Assembly (NCBI GenBank): GCA_934476315.1 | Contig: CAKSNQ010000055.1 | Span: forward strand, 1-8,780 | Length of the DNA: 8,780 bases | Direction of reading: 5' to 3' | Source of the DNA: an uncultured Eubacteriales bacterium | GTDB lineage: Bacteria; Bacillota; Clostridia; Oscillospirales; CAG-272 | Shown here: in pieces, positions 5,170 through 8,780 of the stretch | Numbering within the stretch: the first letter of the stretch is position 1 | How the letters are laid out: every line of letters begins with the position of its first letter | Translations under genes and position numbers: made by a program | The notes under the pieces: generated by a model | Databases searched by the model: none | What the model was told of the DNA's origin: nothing | The model's input: only the letters and a program-made list of their open reading frames with translations

Positions 5170-6873
5170 TTATTTCTTATTGCTTTTGCGGTCGCGCTCA
5201 CGCTCGTCCTTTTGGAGCTGTTCCGCGCCCACAGCGCTGTCCGATGCCTTTTTTCCGGCTTCGGTGCTGTTTTTCTCTTCGTCCTCTTTCTCCTGCGCTT
5301 CGACCTTGGCGAGGTAATCGTCGTCGTCCATGTGGAACAGGGACTTGGGCTTGCCGCCGACCATGGTCGTTTTGGGACCGTAGGAGTAGCGCTGGGGCTG
5401 CCCGGCTTTGGGGACTTTGCCTGCGTACTCACGCTCCGCCGCGCGGAAGTCCTCCGCGGTAAACTTGGGGTAAGGCATGACGCGGGAGATGATGAAGCGG
5501 GTCAGCGTGGAGATCACGCTCTTGAACATCCAGTAGATGCCGACCAGCGCGGGGAAGAGCAACGAGAAATACGCGCTCATCAGCGGCATGGTGATGTCCA
5601 TCATCCAGTTGGAGCAGGCGACCTGCTTGTCGGTGGTGCCTGTCGTGGTTGCGGGCTGATAGGTGAATTTCTTGGTCAGCCGCATGGAGAGGAAGTAAAC
5701 GACGAACGTCAGGAAAGGAATGAGCAACAGCCAGCCGCCCGCGGAGGGGTTGACGCCGAGGTTGAGCTTGCCGAGCATAAAGTTCGGCATCGAATCCATG
5801 ACGCCCGAGATCGAGTCGTAGATTTCGGCGCTGTTGCGGAAGAGCGGGAAGTCCTTCAGACCATCGAGAACCGAGGGGTCGCTCTTGAGCTGGGCAAGCA
5901 GGGAAATGGTTCCGCGGCTTGCTTTCTCGGTGATGTGCCCGAGTCCTCCGGCGGCTCTTGCCGTGGTGTAGAACGTATTCAGCGCGCCGGACATGGCGGC
6001 GGGCTGACCGAGCATATAGCGGAGCGGGTCGATGACGATGTTATACAGCACCATGATGATCGGGAGCTGAATGAGAAGCGGCAGGCAACCGCCCAGGGGG
6101 TTGTAATTCTCGCGCTGGTACAGCTCCTGAATTTCAGCGTTGAGCTTCTGGCGCGTGACCTGATCGTCCCGCCCGGCGTACTTTTTGCGGATCGCCATTT
6201 CCTTGGGCTGCAATTTCGCCTGACGGATGGAGGTCTTCTGCTGTTTGATGGCAAAGGGCAAAAGGAGGATCTCGATGACGATGGCGAACAGGCAGATGCC
6301 GAGCAGGTAGCTGCCGAAGCACAGCGTGTTGGTCATCCATTCAAGCGCGACGCCGATGCCGTAATAGATCTTGTTGAGCAGTCCGCTGTCCTGCTTGAGC
6401 TCCACGGTGGTCTGCATGGCGCCGACCAGCACGGACAGATCCGCCGCCGTGAGCTTTTCGTAGGACCGATCAACGCTCACCTCGACCTTGGCGGCGCCGT
6501 TTGCCCGCGCGATGATGTTGCGCGCCGCGGCGATGTCCGCCTCCTTTGTGACAGCGGGATCGACCTTGCTGTCGTCGAAGTCCGCCGCCGTCATGTCATA
6601 GCCGCGCGATGCCGCGACCAGCAGGATGGGAGTGTTCATCTTGGTTGCGTCGTAGGTGGACTCCAGCATATTGAGGATGTCGTTGAGCTGCTCGGCAGTC
6701 AGCGCGCAGTCCTCGGTGATGTCGGAGGAACGGACCGACGTTTTGTGGAAGGTCGAGGTGGTGTTTTGTTTTGCACAACCTGCCAGCACACTGACGAGCA
6801 CGACGAGCAGAGCGAACAGCGACAAAAGGCGCCGGGTAACTCTGCGGGAATCGTTTTTCATATTGATGTTCAT
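5170..6873 (-). CDS. yidC: YidC/Oxa1-family membrane protein insertase (lipoprotein form)
   Basis: YidC inserts and folds membrane proteins, alone or with SecYEG. From the chosen start it has 567 aa, roughly twice the usual Gram-positive length (about 260-290). It has a lipoprotein signal with lipobox LAGC (Cys33). An outside domain (34-165) is much larger than in SpoIIIJ. The Oxa1 core follows: TM1 186-208, a positive cytoplasmic hairpin (209-257), NPLGGCLPLLIQLP (258-271) leading into TM2, an inserted region (286-378), TM3 379-397, and TM4/5 423-463. A charged tail (468-567) ends in basic residues, suited to ribosome contact. The conserved groove arginine of TM1 is glutamate here (Glu201 in VIEILLLPF). 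The ATG at 6873 was preferred because the lipobox follows at a normal distance. Its Shine-Dalgarno is weak (CGGAAA); AGGAAGGAG lies 25 bases away, and an alternative ATG is at 6861. Confidence 0.95.
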   Translation of the reverse strand: MNINMKNDSRRVTRRLLSLFALLVVLVSVLAGCAKQNTTSTFHKTSVRSSDITEDCALTAEQLNDILNMLESTYDATKMNTPILLVAASRGYDMTAADFDDSKVDPAVTKEADIAAARNIIARANGAAKVEVSVDRSYEKLTAADLSVLVGAMQTTVELKQDSGLLNKIYYGIGVALEWMTNTLCFGSYLLGICLFAIVIEILLLPFAIKQQKTSIRQAKLQPKEMAIRKKYAGRDDQVTRQKLNAEIQELYQRENYNPLGGCLPLLIQLPIIMVLYNIVIDPLRYMLGQPAAMSGALNTFYTTARAAGGLGHITEKASRGTISLLAQLKSDPSVLDGLKDFPLFRNSAEIYDSISGVMDSMPNFMLGKLNLGVNPSAGGWLLLIPFLTFVVYFLSMRLTKKFTYQPATTTGTTDKQVACSNWMMDITMPLMSAYFSLLFPALVGIYWMFKSVISTLTRFIISRVMPYPKFTAEDFRAAEREYAGKVPKAGQPQRYSYGPKTTMVGGKPKSLFHMDDDDYLAKVEAQEKEDEEKNSTEAGKKASDSAVGAEQLQKDERERDRKSNKK

Positions 6874-6939
6874 TTGTTTTCCGATGTAAAAATACAAGCT
6901 CCTTCCTATGATTTGAGCATACACCGCCGATGGAAAGTC

Positions 6940-6959
6940 TGCCACGCGGTGCTGTGGCA
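6940..6959 (-). other. Small hairpin in the yidD-yidC gap
   Basis: TGCCAC (6940-6945) and GTGGCA (6954-6959) form a 6-bp stem with an 8-base loop in the 97-base gap between yidD and yidC. There is no U tract long enough to call a terminator. It may affect yidC translation or transcript processing. Confidence 0.35.
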
Positions 6960-6970
6960 TGACGAGCGCT

Positions 6971-7369
6971 TTACGTGCGACCGTCGGAGACGCTGTTTTT
7001 CCCCTGCGCTTGGCATTGCCCATGGATCTGCGGCTTCCCGCGATGGGGAAGGCGCGCTTCGTAGTCGGGGCAGACGCGCGGCAGGGGGCGGGAAAACGGG
7101 GTGTCATTGTCGGTGTCCGTGTGTTGGTCTCCTTTCCCGAACGGGCGGAAGCCTTTTTCGGGAACGGGGTCGTAGCCCCAGGCGCACAACGGGTTGCATC
7201 GCAGGACGCGGTAGACCGTGAGGATCAGCCCGGCGAAGAATCCGCGCTTTTCGAACGCTTCGATCGCGTAGGCGGAGCAGGTCGGGGTGAAGCGGCAGGT
7301 CGGGGTGCGCTTGCGCGGGGAAAGGACGCGTTGGTAAAAGCGGATGAGAGCAATGCAAAGCTTTTTCAT
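6971..7369 (-). CDS. yidD: Membrane protein insertion efficiency factor YidD, with extended C terminus
   Basis: YidD is a small inner-face membrane-associated protein that assists YidC-dependent insertion. The family core is clear in residues 1-72: an amphipathic N terminus (MKKLCIALIRFYQRVLSP), CRFTPTCSAYA (25-35) with paired cysteines, an AFEKRGFFAGLIL helix, and the signature LRCNPLCAWGYDPVP (56-70). The core is complete, so the gene looks functional. The rest (about 73-132) is a polar tail of some 60 residues absent from the usual 70-85 aa proteins, with no recognisable motif. The ATG overlaps the rnpA stop as ATGA (7369-7366), which implies translational coupling. yidC follows after 97 bases. 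Confidence 0.95.
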   Translation of the reverse strand: MKKLCIALIRFYQRVLSPRKRTPTCRFTPTCSAYAIEAFEKRGFFAGLILTVYRVLRCNPLCAWGYDPVPEKGFRPFGKGDQHTDTDNDTPFSRPLPRVCPDYEARLPHRGKPQIHGQCQAQGKNSVSDGRT

Positions 7370-7761
7370 GAGGTGGGGGCGAGGTCTGTGCGGATAAAAT
7401 TCAGACGGCGGAAGGCGGCGCGAAGCTCGCGCGTGACGTCCTGCGTCTTTTTGCCGACGATGTCGGGGCGGGCGCTGATGACGACGAGGTAGCCGGTCTT
7501 GAGCGGCAGCTCCCGTTCCAGCGCGCGGTACGCCTCCCGGATAATTCGCTTGGCGCGGGTGCGCACGCAGGCGCCGCCGACGCGTTTGGTCACGGACAGC
7601 CCGATGCGGTTGACCTGTTTTTTCTGCGGGTTTGCCAGCATCAGCCGACGCGCGGCGTAGTCCCGCAGGATATAGACGGTGACGAGCCGTCCGGGGGCGC
7701 GGTCGCCCTTGGCGTAAGCCTTGTTATACAGATGGTGCTCCCGGATCGCAACAAATTTCAT
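7366..7761 (-). CDS. rnpA: Ribonuclease P protein component
   Basis: RnpA is the protein subunit of RNase P; it binds the catalytic RNA and helps recognise precursor tRNA leaders. The 131 aa length is normal. The RNA-binding helix region GLSVTKRVGGACVRTRAKRIIREAYR (54-79) is plain to see, except that the classic RNR motif reads R67-T68-R69. The N terminus (MKFVAIREHHLYNKAYAKG) matches the family start, so the ATG at 7761 was chosen. An in-frame GTG at 7794 would add 11 atypical residues and has no good Shine-Dalgarno; GGGAGCGAGAGAG precedes the ATG. The gene ends overlapping yidD. A 236-base gap with a terminator-like hairpin separates it from rpmH. Confidence 0.96.
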   Translation of the reverse strand: MKFVAIREHHLYNKAYAKGDRAPGRLVTVYILRDYAARRLMLANPQKKQVNRIGLSVTKRVGGACVRTRAKRIIREAYRALERELPLKTGYLVVISARPDIVGKKTQDVTRELRAAFRRLNFIRTDLAPTS

Positions 7762-7783
7762 GGTTTTGCTCTCTCTCGCTCCC

Positions 7784-7812
7784 GCTTTTCCCACCCTGGG
7801 GGGAGGAAAAGC
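7784..7812 (-). other. Hairpin in the rnpA leader
   Basis: GCTTTTCC (7784-7791) and GGAAAAGC (7805-7812) are perfectly complementary across 13 bases, with CCC/GGG able to extend the stem. It lies about 20 bases upstream of the rnpA ATG, next to the purine-rich ribosome binding region. It may shape rnpA translation or mark an mRNA processing site. Confidence 0.4.
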
Positions 7813-7915
7813 TTCTTTTTGTGAAGAATGCGGTCATTTCGCTTCCGTTGGATGTGACGCCGCCGGTTCCCGGGCGGGCGCGGGGCGCGAATGCTTGCAC
7901 AATTTTCCGGATAGT

Positions 7916-7964
7916 AAAAACCCCGATGCCACGAATACAAAGTCGGTGTATTTACGGCGATCGG
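7916..7964 (-). terminator. Terminator/attenuator between rpmH and rnpA
   Basis: Read on the minus strand, CCGAT/ATCGG, GCC/GGC and AATAC/GTATT form a three-part stem (7964-7923) with one bulge and a 3x3 internal loop. It is followed by GG and five T (7920-7916). It lies 33 bases past the rpmH stop codon, so much of the transcription from the strong rpmH promoter may end here. The plus strand also has a T run after it (CGGTTTTT), so it could act both ways. Confidence 0.75.
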
Positions 7965-7997
7965 CGGTTTTTATGTGATTGAGCGGGCGCGGGCGAC

Positions 7998-8132
7998 TCA
8001 GTAGGAGAGTCTCTTTCTGCCCTTTGCGCGTCTTCTCTTGAGGACGTTTCTGCCGTCGGCAGTTTTCATTCTCTTGCGAAAACCGTGCTCTTTTTTTCTC
8101 TGACGCTTTTTCGGCTGGTAAGTTCTGAGCAT
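7998..8132 (-). CDS. rpmH: 50S ribosomal protein L34
   Basis: This 44-aa, very basic protein is a textbook L34, a component of the large ribosomal subunit. It starts MLRTYQPKKRQRKKEHGFRK and continues with RMKTADGRNVLKRRRAKGR to KRLSY, which covers the whole family length. The ATG at 8132 has GGAGG (plus 8141-8145) 8 bases upstream; the stop is TGA at 7998-8000. It is the first gene of the minus-strand cluster, driven by the promoter at 8209-8237 and followed by the terminator-like hairpin at 7916-7964. Its high Lys/Arg content is normal for the family. Confidence 0.98.
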   Translation of the reverse strand: MLRTYQPKKRQRKKEHGFRKRMKTADGRNVLKRRRAKGRKRLSY

Positions 8133-8161
8133 GGGTAGTACCTCCTTATCAACGAGTTCGG

Positions 8162-8189
8162 AAGCGATCCGCCACGCGGCGTGACGCTT
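8162..8189 (-). promoter_or_regulatory. Symmetric hairpin in the rpmH leader
   Basis: AAGCG/CGCTT (8162-8166 and 8185-8189) and CGCC/GGCG (8170-8173 and 8178-8181) form one stem with a symmetric 3x3 internal loop and a 4-base apical loop. It lies in the roughly 70-base leader between the transcription start and the Shine-Dalgarno. Leader structures in ribosomal protein genes often bind their own product; here that is inference only. Confidence 0.45.
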
Positions 8190-8208
8190 TTACACAATGA
8201 CAAACCTT

Positions 8209-8237
8209 ATTATATACAATTTCTTTTCGTTTGTCAA
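8209..8237 (-). promoter_or_regulatory. Near-perfect sigma-A promoter of rpmH
   Basis: On the minus strand, TTGACA (8237-8232) and TATAAT (8214-8209) are separated by exactly 17 bases, a full consensus match. The surroundings are AT-rich (8206-8280), unlike the rest of the window. Transcription would begin near 8202. Confidence 0.95.
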
Positions 8238-8309
8238 GAATTTTGCGGATTTTTTATGAAAATTTTGTGTTTTTCCGGGAAATGGGGGGTGTGAGGGGTG
8301 ACAAAACCT

Positions 8310-8348
8310 GCGACATAATTTGCCAAGGTGCGACATTCAGGGCGACAT
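8310..8348. repeat. Three short direct repeats GCGACAT
   Basis: GCGACAT occurs at 8310-8316, 8330-8336 and 8342-8348 on the plus strand; the first two share TGCGACAT and are 20 bases apart. They lie about 70-110 bases upstream of the rpmH promoter. The reverse complement ATGTCGC differs by one base from the Spo0A-box core TGTCGAA over its common part, but the match is too weak to name a binding protein. Confidence 0.4.
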
Positions 8349-8401
8349 ATGGGATTTAGCCGTCTCTTTTTAAAGTTTTCGCCCGCCTTTTTCAAAAGGC
8401 G

Positions 8402-8473
8402 TTCGCCCGCGAGCGGGCAGGTTGAGGGCGCGAAGCCCTTGTCGGCACCCGCAGGCGGCGAAATCCTGCGGCG
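8402..8473 (+). repeat. Dispersed structured repeat A, copy 2
   Basis: Partner of 2592-2660, same strand, about 55 of 69 aligned positions alike. It folds as GCCCG/CGGGC (8405-8418), AGGGC/GCCCT (8425-8439) and CGCAGG/CCTGCG (8450-8470). The first two stems are shared with copy 1. The third differs in sequence but keeps the CGCA segment. A further hairpin, CGCCTTTT-TC-AAAAGGCG (8384-8401), abuts it on the left and is absent from copy 1. Confidence 0.7.
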
Positions 8474-8484
8474 TTTCTTTTTGG

Positions 8485-8548
8485 GATTGTCCGCGGCGGG
8501 TACTGCCGCGGCAATCGGTTTTCTTTGCGCCTGCGGTGTCAAAGAAAA
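8485..8548 (+). other. Two adjacent strong hairpins
   Basis: The first pairs GATTG and CCGCGGC with GCCGCGG and CAATC (8485-8516, 12 bp with one bulged T) and is followed by GGTTTTCTTT, which resembles a terminator. The T-rich arm then starts a second hairpin, TTTTCTTTG/CAAAGAAAA (8519-8527 with 8540-8548). The two could not both act as terminator and stem at once. No plus-strand gene precedes them in the window. Confidence 0.5.
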
Positions 8549-8583
8549 AGCGGCTAAAAGCGTTAAAACGGCAAGAAATAGCA

Positions 8584-8658
8584 GATGCTTTTCAGTTGCT
8601 GTTGACTTGTAGTTTTAGTTAGAGTCTCCGGTGCAGGATGTGGGGGAAGAACCGGCTC
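8584..8658 (+). repeat. Dispersed repeat B, copy 2
   Basis: Partner of 197-271 (about 54 of 75 positions alike). Here the GGGGGAAGAACCGGC end is the 5' arm of a long imperfect hairpin, 8640-8683, built on AACCGGC/GCCGGTT (8650-8656, 8666-8672) with GGGGG/CCCCC outside it. The sequence after the hairpin (GCGCCCTCCATT) resembles bases 45-57 at the left edge of the window. Confidence 0.55.
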
Positions 8659-8704
8659 AAACGCCGCCGGTTGCTCCCCCCGCGCCCTCCATTCCAAGGC
8701 TTTG

Positions 8705-8773
8705 ATGCGCGTCGCGCCGCAACAACGCGGCGCTTTGGCGCATTGGGGAGGGCGGCGGGGCAGACCCCCGCCG
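8705..8773. repeat. Two GC-rich hairpins near the right edge
   Basis: ATGCGC (8705-8710) pairs with GCGCAT (8738-8743), and inside it GCGCCGC (8714-8720) pairs with GCGGCGC (8727-8733). A second hairpin, CGGCGGGG-CAGAC-CCCCGCCG (8753-8773), follows 9 bases later. Neither has a T tract on either strand, so a terminator is not the obvious reading. Confidence 0.45.
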
Positions 8774-8780
8774 ATGACCC

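Larger units (their letters stand above)
8238..8780. other. Long non-coding region upstream of rpmH, no gene seen
   Basis: No frame here has both a ribosome binding site and a recognisable protein. After an AT-rich start the region is dominated by hairpins: CGCCTTTT/AAAAGGCG (8384-8401), repeat A copy 2, the pair of hairpins at 8485-8548, repeat B copy 2, ATGCGC...GCGCAT (8705-8743) and CGGCGGGG/CCCCGCCG (8753-8773). dnaA usually lies upstream of rpmH, but neither it nor a cluster of DnaA boxes is present. Confidence 0.6.

Noticed and set aside
6874..7107. A longer YidC start at 7107
   Set aside because: It would add 78 residues ahead of a normal lipoprotein signal and overlap yidD out of frame; the lipobox fits the ATG at 6873.
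4078..7221. Plus-strand open frame of about 1047 codons antisense to jag, yidC and part of mnmE and yidD
   Set aside because: It is an open-frame shadow of GC-rich genes on the other strand: no ribosome binding site, no recognisable domain, and it overlaps well-identified conserved genes.
7762..7794. Longer RnpA start at the GTG at 7794
   Set aside because: Adds residues atypical of the family and lacks a Shine-Dalgarno sequence; the ATG at 7761 matches the family start.
8147..8155. TTATCAACG as a DnaA box
   Set aside because: Two mismatches to TTATCCACA, single occurrence, and located in the rpmH leader.
8234..8542. Possible 102-residue basic protein, minus strand
   Set aside because: It reads through the same hairpin array and runs into the rpmH promoter.
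8328..8612. Possible 94-residue protein with a hydrophobic stretch, plus strand
   Set aside because: It is a translation of repeat A copy 2 and the adjoining hairpins; no Shine-Dalgarno sequence at the start.

Overview
The window looks chromosomal, from a GC-rich member of the Firmicutes, most likely class Clostridia (Oscillospirales/Ruminococcaceae-like). The grounds are the gene order rpmH-rnpA-yidD-yidC-jag-mnmE, a Gram-positive-style lipoprotein YidC, Jag/KhpB with an N-terminal Jag domain, strong AGGAGG-type ribosome binding sites, and A-tract/T-tract hairpins used as terminators. This gene order is the classic oriC-proximal neighbourhood, but dnaA, mnmG and rsmG are not in the window. 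No rRNA, tRNA, CRISPR array, insertion sequence or phage gene is visible.

Layout. Bases 1-371 are non-coding: a terminator for a gene left of the window, one copy of a dispersed repeat (B), and a strong promoter. Two plus-strand genes follow, each with its own promoter and terminator: a divergent GreA/GreB-family transcription factor (381-881), and an unusual cytoplasmic protein that joins an XRE helix-turn-helix to an eight-rung GSG-repeat beta-solenoid (1123-2463). Bases 2464-2744 hold several hairpins and copy 1 of a second dispersed repeat (A). This is where the plus-strand genes meet the end of the minus-strand operon.

The minus strand from 8237 down to 2745 is the conserved cluster. 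A near-consensus promoter (8209-8237) drives rpmH (ribosomal protein L34). Next come rnpA (RNase P protein), yidD and yidC (membrane protein insertion), jag/khpB (RNA-binding partner of YidC) and mnmE (tRNA wobble-uridine modification GTPase). rnpA and yidD overlap by ATGA. Terminator-like hairpins lie between rpmH and rnpA and between jag and mnmE, so the operon is probably expressed in steps, with rpmH highest.

Bases 8238-8780 carry no credible gene. They hold three GCGACAT repeats, a chain of strong hairpins including repeat A copy 2, repeat B copy 2, and two more GC-rich hairpins. Repeat A therefore sits just outside both ends of the rpmH-mnmE unit, and repeat B lies in both outer non-coding flanks.

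The points most worth a second look are the HTH-solenoid fusion, the two structured repeat families, a YidC whose groove arginine is replaced by glutamate (Glu201), and a YidD with a tail of about 60 extra residues. I see no complete undescribed multi-gene system.
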